NCBI RefSeq assembly: GCF_035046485.1 | Contig: NC_085137.1 | Location: 14,289,346-14,353,345 of the forward strand | Source of the DNA: Aedes albopictus | Taxonomy: Eukaryota > Arthropoda > Insecta > Diptera > Culicidae | Length of the DNA: 64,000 bases | Direction of reading: 5' to 3' | Shown: piece by piece, positions 1-11,724 of the stretch | Layout: every line of letters starts with the position of its first letter | How positions within the stretch are numbered: the stretch's first letter is position 1 | Notes under the pieces: generated by a model | The model's database searches: none | What the model saw: the letters and a program-made list of their open reading frames with translations, nothing else | What the model was told of the DNA's origin: nothing | Made by a program: the position numbers and the translations under genes

Positions 1-37
1 CCTTATTTAATCATTAAGCGAACTACAATTTTCTCAC

Positions 38-75
38 TCCGACGTTTCGGTCGTTTTGGGGGCCTTCCTCAGGGA
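38..75 (-). ncRNA. Hammerhead-ribozyme-like motif (PLE type), in cactus intron 3
   Basis: On the minus strand the core reads CTGAGGA, one extra A, a degenerate stem II (GGCC/GACC, one mismatch), then GAAA and CGTC. It is closed by a 3-bp stem I (TCC/GGA). The order and the extra core nucleotide match the motif inside the PLE at 42987-43024. ACGT after GAA is self-complementary, so stem III could only form in a dimer. Small dimeric hammerheads are known from Penelope-like elements. No PLE coding sequence is visible here, so this is probably a relic. Confidence 0.45.
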
Positions 76-250
76 TCTATATTTTAACTATCATCCAAAA
101 TCTTGTTTTAAAGTTCGTAAGTCCAAGAAAAAACAGGTTAGAGTAACGAAGAATCCAAAAGAAATCCCTAGCGATGAATACCACCAAATTTATTGGAAGA
201 ATTACTGTCCTTGTGATCCCAGTTCCCTTAGAATAAAAACACAAACTTAC

Positions 251-339
251 CCGAGAGTTAATATCGGCTCCGTTGGCGACCAAAAGCCGAAGCATGTCGA
301 CGTCAGCCTTTTCGGTGGCAATGTGAACACATCGTTTTC
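251..339 (-). CDS. cact: cactus coding exon 3 (ankyrin repeat 4)
   Basis: This 89-nt internal exon encodes residues 258-286 plus the last two bases of Gly257. The acceptor follows a long CT-rich tract ending in TTTCAG, and the donor is CGG|GTAAGT. The peptide begins KRCVHIATEKADVDMLRLLV and ends in GADINSR, a typical IkB-family ankyrin repeat. It joins the previous exon exactly: G at 11408 plus GA gives Gly. The exon ends in phase 0, so the gene continues beyond base 1, where the remaining ankyrin repeats and any PEST tail should lie. The link to the 11.4-kb exon is inferred from splice phase and family sequence, not from a transcript. Confidence 0.88.
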
Positions 340-622
340 CTGAAATCGAGACAGAGAGAGAGAAAGAGCAAAGTTTAGTTTCTGATTGAGATATTGTTCA
401 GGAGACGAGGAGCGATGATGAATGGCTTCAGCTTCAGTAGTGTTGTGGGGAATACCCTTGTAGTCCGTGCGTAAATAGTACTTAATTGAGCATATTAAAC
501 ACAATGTTGAATGGATAGATAGGGTTTGCGTAGAAGCGAAAAAAAATGCTAATCATTCCCCGCTGTTTGGCGTAGAACAGCAGTGATGTCACGCAAGCAG
601 AATCCAATAACTATAAAGCTGC

Positions 623-761
623 TAGTACACAGGGTCAAATATTTGTCCGAAAAGAAACCAATGCTCAAACATCTTGTTTGACTCGATCAAATTTTCATTA
701 GTGTCAAACTGATGTTGTTTCTTGAGTTCTTTCCTTGTCAAATATTTGACCCTGTGTACTA
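623..761. mobile_element. Short MITE with 23-bp terminal inverted repeats (TIRs)
   Basis: TAGTACACAGGGTCAAATAT at 623 is repeated in inverted orientation ending at 761. The element is 139 bp with no coding capacity. The inverted repeats are perfect over about 23 bp, suggesting a fairly recent non-autonomous DNA transposon. Confidence 0.8.
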
Positions 762-3229
762 CTGGCCTAAGCCTAGTGGGATGCGTGCGAATGCGAACTT
801 CAATCTGCAAATTCTCAGCGAAAACATTGCTGAGGATAGCTGAATTTACAAGTGTCAGTCAAGTCTTGTCGAACAGTGGTTTCCCACGGAAAAAGGGTAT
901 CGAAAAGTTCACGAACCTCTTCCATTCGTAGTTTGGTAAAGGCTGATTCGCTCAAAATCTATCTTCCGTTTGAGAACCCCTGGAGAAAGAACACCCTCAG
1001 GAGTCAGAACGAATCAGAACAGAAGAGTTGTGCCAATCAGTCTGCATTCTTTCTAGAACTTTGATAGACATCAGCTACGAATGCTTATTACAAAAGCAGT
1101 GGAATATTCCGCGGAAATACGTATTGATAAGCTTCGTAATTAGACGTATGAGAGGAACTTTCCACTAGAATGCCAATCGGGGCAAGGATCGAACCCGTTT
1201 ACGGCCTTCTAATAGACATGAATGGAAAGTTCCACTCGGACCTTCTACGCCACACTTTGCAAGAAGACATCACACACTCGATTGAGGAAAACAGCAATTA
1301 TCCGGCGGTTGACTCCCCGAGACAAGAACAGCTGAACCCACAAACCCAGAAGAAGAAGAAGAAGATGTGGAGTGGAATTTTCCCAAAACAAAAAAAAAAA
1401 CGCGTTCCGGAGCGGAAGAACCGGTTCCATTTGGGAAATTTCGCCTGGACAAGCCCACCACCACGCAGCGATCGGCGACGCAGCGCAGCGGTTTTGCGTA
1501 ATCAACGAGCGATCTTGAATCCTCCTAACATCTGCGGAGATCGGGTAAAGCGCGAAGCGAATTCCTACCTCTCGGCAACGTTTAGGGTCGACCATGGTGA
1601 GCAGCACGCGCGAGGCTCCTATCTCTTTCGGTACCCGAGTGGGGGAGAGGTGCAAAATGTGGTTGAATTTGAACCTTGATTTGGTGTTTCACGATCGCAG
1701 ATGATCGCTTAAATCAGATCGAGTTTCTTTCTGGTAGGGAAGGGATCCAAAGTTCTAAACATCTGACATGTGTGTCAAATGACAGTTGCTCGTTAGAATT
1801 CTTCATTACGCGAGTTGACAACAGGCTTGGGATTGATCACCGTTAGTGGTCATGTTCAAATAACGAATACCAGTTTAGCGTCTTCAGTATCGTGCAATCG
1901 CAATAGGCTCATGAAATCATCAAGTACGTTGCTCGACAGCTTGTTGTGTAGCGAGCATGCATTGGACGACGACGTTCAGTTACCATAGAGAAAACGACTG
2001 AACGTTTTAGGAAAAACGACCTTCACTGACAGTGAAACGACGGTCGTGAGAGGTTGCCACATTATACTGTGGATGGTATATGCTTACCATCCAGTATAGA
2101 TGAATTTCGTTCGCATGGTTTTATTTGAGTGGACTACGTTTTCTTGGGTACCCGCGGACTCTAGCCTGAGCTCTAGCAAAACTAAGTCGACGCCATGCCA
2201 AAAGTAATTTTTTGATACGAGACACCTTCTGCATCGGCGTATCCTCAGAATAAGTATTTAGATACAGTAACTAATTAGCTGGCCAGAAGCAGTCAAGCAC
2301 CAGTTCTCACCGGGAGTGCAGTTTTTTAAATGGTCGCCCAGTAGATGGTAAAAACTTAGCCCTATATGGGACAAGCAGGAGTATGGTTGAAATTGAAGGA
2401 CGCCTGTTTGTTATAAAGTCAATCCCAAAAATTGACATCAGTGGAAGAAATAGATTAAATGTTGCTTAATTGATGTACGATGAAGTCGGTTCAAAATTCG
2501 AGCGAAATTTATTGAATTGAAATGTGGTAAAAATCCTCTTTTATTTACATGGCAAAAACGAATCATTTGAAAAACGCGGCTTCAATGCAGGTGGTGAGTA
2601 TGCAAAGCTACTCAACCATCGTTCAAACTCCAGAGAGCGTATGTTATCGGCGGAATGCATCGCTCTTTCCTCTTATACTATCCAAGGAATGCGGTACCAG
2701 CTGGATCTGTGTACTAAAAGACTCTTCGTATGTTGGATTATCCTCTCCTGCTGATGAAGTGCATAACTCAGGAAAAAAAAGTTTTCAAGCACTGGAGCCA
2801 TCCAAATTCGTCCTTCATCTGAAAGAGCAAGATAACTTGTATAAATATGCAGACTGGCTAGCTAATAATATTGAGGAACAAACCTTTCAATAAGCCCATT
2901 TTAATTCAATAAATCAAAAAGGTACTGCCATTGCAGTCTCCTTCATCGATGGTCAAACAGCCGATGGTCAGATTGATTGAAGGTCAAGTAATAAAGCAAA
3001 TCATGACGGTTGCCCATGGTTTCTAAATCGCGAAAATGTGCTTTGCCTATGTGATCTTTGTTTGCTTACTTCGCGTTCAATAGCGACGCATGATTCGAGT
3101 CAAACCGTAGCATGCTTGTGAAGTTCATGACCAATGCCAAGCCTGGTTGACAATTTTCAGATCATTCTGACAGTTCTACATGGGTAAGACAAAGATAACC
3201 ATGATTGTTTACTTTTTCCAGTAGTAGTA

Positions 3230-3655
3230 TTCTTCGTATTCTTTATTGCAGCGTAGCAACGAACCTAACCTCAAAATGACTGACAATTCTCAGACTGGAG
3301 CAACATTTGAAAAGGGCATACAAGCATTGGTAAACAATGACTTCACACGTCGCTCCTGAGCCCCCATCAGCTTATTCACAAAAACTAAGACCGTTATCAG
3401 ATAGAGCAAACATCGATCTTTCGGATAACGGTGTTCATTTGCGTGGGCGGGCTGCTGTTATGCCCTACGGACCGTTTTAGAAAAAAAGACACAAGACCTC
3501 TTGGGCCCTTTTCAAATGTTGCTCCAGAAGTGTAACACGAGCATGAAAAGAACGACAATAAGGTCGGTAAAGTAGTGTGTGATCTGTCAAACTCTCACGT
3601 CGTTGACAGTCATTTTGAGGTTAGGTTCGTTGGTGTAATAAAGAATTGTGAAGAA
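3230..3655. mobile_element. MITE with ~55-bp imperfect TIRs and a second MITE nested in it
   Basis: The left arm at 3230-3295 contains AACGAACCTAACCTCAAAAT, and the right arm at 3600-3655 is its reverse complement. Inside, GGAGCAACATTTGAAAAGGG at 3297 and its inverse ending at 3525 bound a second nested element. A second copy of the outer family is at 7165-7381. Confidence 0.7.
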
Positions 3656-4035
3656 CTAATGATCGACCTTTATCAAATCTCAAATGACACAAGCCGGACA
3701 TTAGATGATCATCATGATCGACAACAAAAAATTAAAATCATGACAATCAATAAGTATTGCGGCTTCTACACCCATTTAGACACGGCTCAAATTCATTATT
3801 ATCACAGTCGAATTTCACACACGACTTCGCAGCGGCTTATGTTTACAAGTTTGCTTGAGTTACAAGTTTGCATTCTTTTTAAATACAGATTCAGTTCTCA
3901 CCACCTACTCGGGAAGGAAGGCGAAGGAGAAGAAACAAAGCGCTATACAGTCAAACCGGCCCCGTAGTCGTTGCCCGGCCCAATTCGCGGGTATGTGTGC
4001 TGCTCCATTCAAATTGCACAAACAAAACTAGCTAG

Positions 4036-4081
4036 AGGTAGGCAGGCAGCTAGGTAGGTAGGTAGGTAGCTAGGTATATAG
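4036..4081. repeat. (AGGT)n-type microsatellite
   Basis: Imperfect tandem GGTA/GGCA tetranucleotides occur here in intron 2 of cactus. Confidence 0.8.
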
Positions 4082-6517
4082 GTAATACAACAGCGAGACA
4101 ACAAGTGAGTGCAAAGCGCGCAATACACAACAGCAAAAAAAACCGTGAAAACCCTCTGGAATTCCCAGAGTCAGAGTCAGTACACACATTCACGTGTCGG
4201 TTTTTGTCAGGGTAACTCCTCTGTGGTGGGTACTGGTATCTGTAGATCTGTTTGGATTGATTGAAACTTATCGTAGCAAGCTCAGACAAACGGACAAAGT
4301 TGTTAGTATAGAAATCTTACATTCATAGTTTTATTAAGGTTTTAATTTGACAGATTTGTATCTGACTTCTAATAGGGATCGCATGAGGTGACATTTGGAA
4401 AAACAGTCATTTGACAGTTGATCGATCAGATCGATCTGATATCAAATGACGCATGCTACTTGATCCTAAACAGAAATCAAGCTCGATTATAACGATTGAT
4501 TAAACTCGTAATGCAACTTCCCGCAGAAACATCATTCATGACCCTAGGGACGTCCAATTTCTGTGCAACTGCGACCGTGTACCACTAAACTTTGACCGTC
4601 TGGGACCGACTCATTCATTGCAAAACAAACGTGACATCGCCCAGCCCAGCCCAGTGGTGATTATGGTGACCAACCATCATCGCATGATTAATCCGTGTCT
4701 GGTTGTACGCGGAACTCGCCAATCGGGAATATCCCCAAATTCATCATTCGCGGCAATATCATCGACTGACAGCGCGCCGGCGATTACGCTTTCGCTCAGG
4801 AATGCGCATGTTTTGCGCGGCGTATCCGTGAAAGGACCTCGATGAGAACGCGCGAAAGTATTTTGGGCATCGAGAAAGGAAAAAACGCGCGGCGCGACGC
4901 ACATGATTTAGCTAAATATAAACTCGCAATTGGCAAATCGGGAAATCACCGCACCCCATATGAATATGCCGCAACCGGATTGAAACTTTGCGCACGTGTG
5001 TGTGTGGACTTTGAGAACTGCGTTGTTGCGAGAGATGAAAACACGGACCGATGATGATCGGTAACGCACAGCTGTTGTGATTCAGCCAGGGTTCCACCAA
5101 TCGAACGAAGGGTTCAAAACTGGTTTTGGGCATCTTTTGTTTACTATTTTTAGATGAGAGCATATTTATAAATCGCTATTTATATGGATGACATACTGAG
5201 CCATGTCAACAGGCCGGTTATGAATAACAGATCGGACTGTTCAAATTGATGAGAACCGTTAGAAAAGAGAAACATACCAGGCTTCATCCAAATTCTGTGT
5301 TACTTTTTCGCCTGGTGTACGAGTGAAAGGTCATCAAACGAGGTAGATGGTCTAGCAATCCTGTTTTCAGCCATTCGAATTTTGACAGCAAGGTAGGCGG
5401 CTTTTAAGTGAAAATGAACTTGCTTTTCGAAAACTTTTGTTTCTCCATGTGACCAAAAGTGATATGGTGACGTTTAGCAGTTGTCAATCACATGGAATAA
5501 TCGAATTGCTCGGCTTAATTCGTAGAAACGAACATGATCGAGTAGGCCTGGCCAAATGTTTAGCAAATTTCGAACCGTGGTGTGAAAATTAACACCTACG
5601 TAGGCGACACCTGCTGATTTGGTTGATGCATTTCTTCGTCAGAAGTTCTTAAAATTGTTTCACCAACATGTTCTTAGTAGTAGGCTTAGAGCCCAAGCAC
5701 CTGCTCCGATGACTTCAAAGAAATCCTGATCTTATCCCGCAGCCGTTGTATTCAAAATTAACGCCCCAAAATGCGCGCCAAATGATTTCATCGACCCACG
5801 TCGACGGTTTTGTTTTGCTTCGCATTTCTGGAAGACAAATAGCGCGTGGCTAGAGCGAGTGAGCGAGCGAGTCAGAAAAACCGGCATTGCACAGAACAGG
5901 TTTCGATCGAGTATTGGACAACCCCCTGGTTCGAAAAAGGCGCTCAGTATATAGCTAAGTGTGGATGACTTTTGCTGATTTTTTGCTGAATCATTGTCGA
6001 ACGATCAAATATTCTCCCAAAGTATCCACCAAGATTTGCCAATCGTGGTGTGACATACCGGTTTAGAGCATTGGTATTTTTTAATTTCTTTATTTATTCG
6101 AATTCTAACCTTAGGCTAGAGGTTCGCGCTGATAAGTTCGTTAAAATTTACGACATTCCTAAGCGATTACGGTATGCAGATTTTAAATGGATCTTTCTTG
6201 TGTTTTTCCATGGATCCCGGCAGGTTATGGGTCCAGAAATGGTGGAGGTTTGACGAAACCTGTGTGTGTTGAAATTCCTAAACGTGGTTCCCCCTTTTTA
6301 TGTAGGTCTGCATTCTTCGAACATCGCGTTACAGCATGTTATCCGCAATGAACGTTAACAATGGATTCTCCAGAAATTTTGCAAGACAAAAGGTCGTCTT
6401 CAAAAATATGAGATGAAATGGCTTGTAACTTTCAGGGGTATGGATAACACATTATAAAATTTGGACTGAATCTTGTTAAGAGTGTAATATTGACGTTGGC
6501 AGGATTTTCTTTACAGC

Positions 6518-6734
6518 GGGCGTTCGCTCGTTGCAACGCGTTTTAGTTGCAAGTCCACTAATTACAAAATTTGACAAGTTTTTGCAATTAAAAAGCGGTA
6601 AAGTGTCAAATTTGTGCTGTCAGTCATGCTGTCAGTGCGTTTCGATGTATGTAGTTTAGTGCCAAAGCGACGTTGCAATTAGCGAATGGCATTCGCATGT
6701 TGAAATATAAACATATTGCAACGAGCGAACGGCC
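6518..6734. mobile_element. MITE, 217 bp
   Basis: GGGCGTTCGCTCGTTGCAA at 6518 is matched by an inverted copy ending at 6734 with one or two changes. There is no coding capacity. Confidence 0.72.
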
Positions 6735-6809
6735 ACTGTACAATCTGACAAAAGTTAAGTGAGATGGCATCAAAACAAAGCAGATCCGTAAAAAAAGTCG
6801 GGAAAATGC

Positions 6810-7082
6810 TACCGTCTATCCCCCTTGGTTTGAACGACCCCTCATGCAAACCAACGGGGTTCATTTTTTAATTTGAACTTCTGGTAACCCTGTGGGCATC
6901 GAAAAACACACTGGTAGTAACCCTTTTTGCTGTTTTGTTTTGATTTTGCGTTCCGTTTCATCCCGTTCCACGAGCAGAATGACGTTTGAACCTTTTTTAG
7001 TTTGAACGATGTGCAGATTAGAGGGAGTCAAATTTAAAAGAGTTCAGATTAGATGAGGTCAAACCAACGGGGGTAGACGGTA
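6810..7082. mobile_element. MITE with TACCGTCTA termini (copy 1)
   Basis: The ends are TACCGTCTAtccccctTGG and the inverse of TACCGTCTACCCCCGTTGG. The full length is near-identical to 44225-44497, showing a dispersed family of about 273 bp. The TA at each end is probably the target duplication. Confidence 0.85.
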
Positions 7083-7164
7083 CTATGTGCTTTCATTGAA
7101 TGTATCCGGAAACCTTTGGGGTTGCATTGTTCGACGGTATCCCGGATGGTGAATTGCTTCAAGG

Positions 7165-7381
7165 AAATTCTTTATTACACCAACGAACCTAACCTCAAAA
7201 TGACTGACAGCTCTCAGGACATTTTGGCAGATGTACCATGAGCATGAAAAGGACGGCAACAAAATCGATAAAGAAGAATATATGATCCGTCTTTTTCGTG
7301 CATGTGGTGGGTGGTCTGTCAAAATGACTTGAGAAGTGTCAAACATGTTCATGGCTAGCTTAGTTGGTGTAACGAAGAGTA
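7165..7381. mobile_element. Second, diverged copy of the 3230-3655 MITE family
   Basis: The left end carries the ACCAACGAACCTAACCTCAA segment also found at 3270 and, inverted, at 3610. The right end, GTTGGTGTAACGAAGAGTAC, is a diverged inverse of the left end. The interior differs from the other copy. Confidence 0.65.
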
Positions 7382-7730
7382 CAGACAACTCAGCGGCGTT
7401 CAGGGAGAACCAGGGGACTATTATGGTCTTCTTGTTTTCTTACTCAGCATTAAAACTATGCTGCTGTGTTATAAGATAGATTGTCAGCTTGAGCCTCACG
7501 CTTGAGCCGCAGTTATGTTGGCTACGAAAACATTGCATTGGTGGGATAGGGATAAGTGAAAAGGAAATCGCGTTAAGTACTGTTCCTAGGTATAGTCTAT
7601 TTTACGAAACGACAACAGTGTTGATATTGATATTAACACTTACGGGCTTGGGCGCAATCTCCTGTCAAATTTTCATTCATGAAATGAGCGATCAGCTGAT
7701 CCGAAACGTCTCGTAAAATTGTAAAATTGT

Positions 7731-7956
7731 GGAGCCTCGTAGCCGTGCGGTTAGGGTCACCAAGCTTCTAATCGCACCATGCTGTGGGGTGAGGGTTCGA
7801 TTCCCGCTCCGGGCGATGAAACTTTTCGTGAGAATAGTTTCTTCTCCGTATCCACTGGTGCATGCTCCGTGTGTCCTTTGTCTAGTGTTAAGTTTCATAT
7901 TCAGTCTGTGCAGCCTTTGGCTGAAGACGGTGTCCGCGTCTTTTTTTTTTAAAAAA
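7731..7956 (+). mobile_element. tRNA-derived SINE, plus orientation
   Basis: The head is tRNA-like. It has an A-box-like GTAGCCGTGCGGTTAG near 7740 and a perfect B box GGTTCGATTCC at 7794-7804. An unrelated body follows, ending in a T-run and A-run at 7941-7956. It is not a functional tRNA gene, because the cloverleaf does not close. Pol III transcription would start at its left end. Confidence 0.75.
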
Positions 7957-8003
7957 TGGCTCATAGGGATGCCAATTCCTTGGGGAGAACACCAACGATA
8001 GCA

Positions 8004-8220
8004 TATTGTGGATTTAGCACTAAATTGGTATCGGAAGTAACTTCATTGACTTCCGCTGCCTTTCCTATGCGTTAAACATAACGTCGGAAGTAGTGCGCCT
8101 TATAGTAAATCTGATGCTCTATACAGCGCACTACTTCCGACGTTATGTTTAACGCATAGGAAAGGCAGCGGAAGACAATGAAGTTACTTCCGACACCAAT
8201 TTGGTGCAAAATCCACAATA
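8004..8220. mobile_element. Foldback MITE, almost a full-length palindrome
   Basis: The arms of about 100 bp match almost base for base, for example CTTCCGCTGCCTTTCCTATG on the left and its inverse on the right. Only a short loop lies between them, near 8098-8125. The two TATTGTGGATTT ends define it as a 217-bp unit. Confidence 0.85.
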
Positions 8221-8229
8221 AAACGTACC

Positions 8230-11100
8230 GAAGTCCCCGTCTCTACGTGACATCCTTCAAAGCCTGCGAAGGCAGGGGCCAAATGTAAAATCCCTCGAAT
8301 TTTGCAAGCGGATACTAAATGTATGTCACAACACAAGAGATGAATGACACCGGACGGAATGGTGTTTGACCCGAGCGTGACCGCACTTCCGAGACTGTTG
8401 TTGGGCGTGTGGCTGGCTGCAGAGAGAGAGTGTGCGATAAGGAGTTCCATTGAACAAAACATGCATCATTACAAGAAGAGATGGTTTGATGGTTTGCTCA
8501 TATGCGGCGCAAAAAGAAAATCCCCGATTTAATGAGCCACCGTTAGCGGAATCATCGGCATGTGTCGTTCGATCAACTGTACAACGAATAGAAGCCGCTG
8601 CTAACCAAAGGCGCATTTTTTCCATATGAAGAACGACTTTGAAGGGAATGCGGTGGAATGCGAAGCAGCTCAACAACGCCGCACTAATCAACAAGGGAAG
8701 ATCTAGGTATCAATATTCGAGTATTCTGGAAAGACGTGCGTGCTGTCATTCAACGGTCTCGTGAAGCAATCAAACTGGATTGTCGTCGCCCATAAGTCAC
8801 CTCCGCAAGTGTTTGGGAAAACCACTTTTTGCCTGCCAGGTAACTGGCGAACGCGTGTGTGCGCGCACAGGAGGGAACGCCAAGAAAACAGATAACGACG
8901 ACTCGACAACACCGAGGGACAGGTGTTTTCGACGAGGGTTAGTGTGGTGGTTAAATGAGTAGGCAACCACTATGCTAGCTGACGTTGATACCTACCGCAA
9001 TGCATGGCTGGGCCCATACCTTACCCGCAGCTTAGTAGGATGATGATGATGATGATGATCTTCGAAAGCATCGGCAACAACGAGTGTATACAACGACTAC
9101 GGCTCCGTCCATCCGCATGTATTTTTATCGCAGAAGAGCGAGCGGCGAATGCAGCAAGGTGCGCTGAGGCGTGGGAGGGTAATCAAAACAAAAATAGCAA
9201 ACTGTTTGAAGAATCGCGGTAGCCTGCTGACGACACGGGGTTCGGTATGTGTATAGTAGTGTATAGTGAGTTGAAGTGCTACGCTACAACTACTGTAGTG
9301 TGTGTATGACGACACCACTACAAATAGATGATTCGAAAACTACATGACGAGGTAGATGTGTGAAGGATTGTTCTACGAAGGAAAGCTCTTCAAATACGTA
9401 GTCTTCGAAGGAACGTGTTACAAATGCATAAACGACTACTACGACGACATCGTTGATGGGCCTGCTTTGATGGGAAGCAACAGTGCCGCACGATCAATGT
9501 GTGGCGTATCAAGTAGACGAGTATGCGAGACTTTTTCGCTGGGTAGCGGACGGCAGGTGGTGTGTCGGAATGAAGCGGGTTGAGGGAAACATGAAAGAGA
9601 GCACGACATTGGGAAAAACCCAAACGTTCGCTGTTCGACTGCCGTTCGTCCGTCCGTTCGTCCGCGATGCGGGAGTGAGCGGTTTGCTTTCGGAAAAGGG
9701 GCGCCCCTGGCGACTACTTGCGCTGGGGACGGTAAAAGATATACCGACACATAACTCCTCTCTCGCGCGCGGGTTTACCAAACAAAACCCGAAGGCGAGT
9801 TAAAATCGATGCCACGGTTTTGCGCCGCGTCCGTCCGAGGCCACCACGGGTGGTGGGTGAACTGCAGCAATGGCACAGCCAGCCGGCGGTTACGCAAAGA
9901 GAAGTTGGAAAAAAGCGACGAGGAGATGACTAGGGAAAGCCCCAGAGTTTGACCTCCTTCAACTGGAAGCTACCGGAGCGCGAGGGAGGTCAACGGAGAG
10001 GAGAACGGGGGGCGAAGTAGCTATTTTAAGCAATAACCGGGAAAAGCCAACAACACGAGAAAGCCACGCAAAGGCTTCCGCCTTTCTTTCGTTGGGGCCA
10101 ATACAACCCGATATAGCCGATTGGTGCTTGCTTACTATGCACTATTGCTTGCTGCTATCAAGTGATTTCTGTATTTTCCCATCGTAATCGAAGCGGTTTT
10201 ACCGGTCCGCGTGGATGTGATTCGCATGACTTTGTGCTCAAGAGAAGCAGCGGCCTTCTGGAATCTTTCAACGGCTGGAATTTCTCCTGGCTTGCAAGCT
10301 TACATAAAACCCCGACCAATTTCCTCGTCTTCAGCTACTGTCGTCAACACAAAGTCATCCAAGCAGCCGGGCTAATTAAAATCATCACTCGAGGTGCTAC
10401 TGCTGCGGTAGACGCAAAATACGCGCGCGGCCTACTAATTTTAGCACGCGGGAAAACCTAATTTTAGAGCATATTTCCTTGGGCCGGCACGGCGATGAAA
10501 ATTCCGCTGCGCGTGATATTTTTTCTCCCCAAAGGCAGAGGAAAATTCCGACTCGAGAGCCAGGAGAGGAAAGCCGCCTCCCATCAAGTAATTTGGGTTT
10601 TTTCGCGGAGCATTTTTCTTTCTATTTTTACCGCCCCAAGCGCTGACTGTGGGAACCGAAATCTTTACCATAAAAAGTCCTGTTTCCCAATCGAAGCACA
10701 TTCATTCATCTATACCGAACCGACTTTAACCGACGACTGAGTGACGTGGTGGTGTAGCCAAACACAAGCGAATCGCAGCAGCCCGGTTAGAGCGCGCGCG
10801 GGAATTGAATGACCGGGCCGTCCCACATTGCGCAGGGGATGAGATCACGTTTTGTACGATCGTCGTCCGTCATGCAACATTATGTTATTTCCCAGCCCTG
10901 CCGGCCTGCTTGGGCCGAGAGTGACGAGACAAAGACCAACATTTAACTGCTGCTGCGTCCGGGGCCGCGTCTGGAGCCAGGGTTTTTCCAAAGTTGGAAT
11001 TCCCAAGACCCGGATCAATAATTCTCAGCGAAGAGGATATGCTATTGGAGACTGTGTGGAGAAAAGGGCTGAAGGGTTTATGTGACTATTTCAATGAGCC
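8230..11100. promoter_or_regulatory. GC-rich, repeat-poor block in cactus intron 2; candidate enhancer
   Basis: Unlike the flanking AT-rich repeats, this block has little recognisable transposon sequence. It carries GGGAAAAACCC at 9611-9621 and GGGTTTTTCCA at 10980-10990, both fitting the Dorsal consensus GGGW(4-5)CCM. A near match, GGGAAAACCT, is at 10450-10459. cactus is a known target of its own Rel partner in insects, so autoregulation is plausible. The motifs are short and chance matches are possible. Microsatellites interrupt it at about 9038-9060 (ATG) and 9640-9665 (CGTC). Confidence 0.35.
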
Positions 11101-11407
11101 CAATACATTTAACTCAGGTCCAGAAATTAAACATTTTAAGATTTAAGCCACCTTTCTACTAAAAAGAAATGAAAAAGAGAACTTCCCTGACTAATAGTAA
11201 AAATATCAGATAGGTAATCGAATCAAGTAGGCGCCAACATTTCTAACGATCTTAATTCCAATAAACATTCTTTTTACTTTGCCCTAAATTTGCTCCTCTT
11301 TTCCTGTTTGTGTTCTGTTCGGCCATCTTGACTACCACAAGCGTCACTATATGCCCTGTTATCCATTTTCTCCGTAACACCCTTAGTTAATTTCAAAAGT
11401 CACTCAC

Positions 11408-11724
11408 CATTGTAGTTCCACTGTTCCAGATCTTGGCGGGGCGGAATCAGCAGATCCTCGGCGCAGTCAAGGTAGCCCAGGATGCACGCCAAATGGAGCG
11501 GGGTGTTTCCATCGATGTCCCGGACTCCGACACTGGCTCCACTGCCAACCAGCGCCTTCACGACTTTGCGCTGCGAAGTCTGCACTGCAAAGTGCAGCGG
11601 TGTTCGGCCTTCGTCATTCTGGGCGTCCAGCACGCCGGGATATGGAGCAACGGCTTTGATCACGGTATACACCGTGTTGGTGACGGCCGGATTGGGCTGC
11701 CGCAGAATGGCCAGATGCAGGACA
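11408..11724 (-). CDS. cact: cactus coding exon 2 (ankyrin repeats 1-3)
   Basis: This 317-nt exon encodes residues 152-256, the last base of Thr151 and the first base of Gly257. The acceptor is a CT-rich tract ending CCCGTCAG and the donor is AATG|GTGAGT. It shows the ankyrin signatures VLHLAIL (finishing repeat 1), GRTPLHFAV (repeat 2, about 190-218) and GNTPLHLACILGYLDCAEDL (repeat 3, about 223-254). In IkB proteins these repeats bind the Rel homology domain and hold Dorsal/Dif-type (mosquito Rel1) factors in the cytoplasm. The 12-residue insert in repeat 1 (PNPAVTNTVYTV) fits the long first repeat of Cactus/IkB. The apparent start at 11672 is an internal GTG, not a start codon. Confidence 0.93.

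Larger units (their letters stand above)
340..11407 (-). other. cactus intron 2 (about 11.1 kb)
   Basis: This intron lies between ankyrin exons 2 and 3. It contains MITEs or foldback elements at 623-761, 3230-3655, 6518-6734, 6810-7082, 7165-7381 and 8004-8220, a tRNA-derived SINE at 7731-7956, and microsatellites. I find no convincing exon in it. The remaining sequence at 762-3229 and 3656-6517 shows nothing I can assign; a plus-strand ORF at 1170-1679 has a lysine run and no domain. The block at 8.2-11.1 kb is richer in GC and low in repeats, as expected of regulatory DNA. Confidence 0.75.

Noticed and set aside
1170..1679. 169-codon plus-strand ORF in cactus intron 2
   Set aside because: Low-complexity lysine run, no domain, no splice or promoter context, and an equally long frame on the opposite strand.
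7731..7956. tRNA genes at 7.7, 23.0, 42.6 and 51.9 kb
   Set aside because: Pol III A and B boxes are present but cloverleaf stems do not close and bodies with tails follow. They are SINEs.
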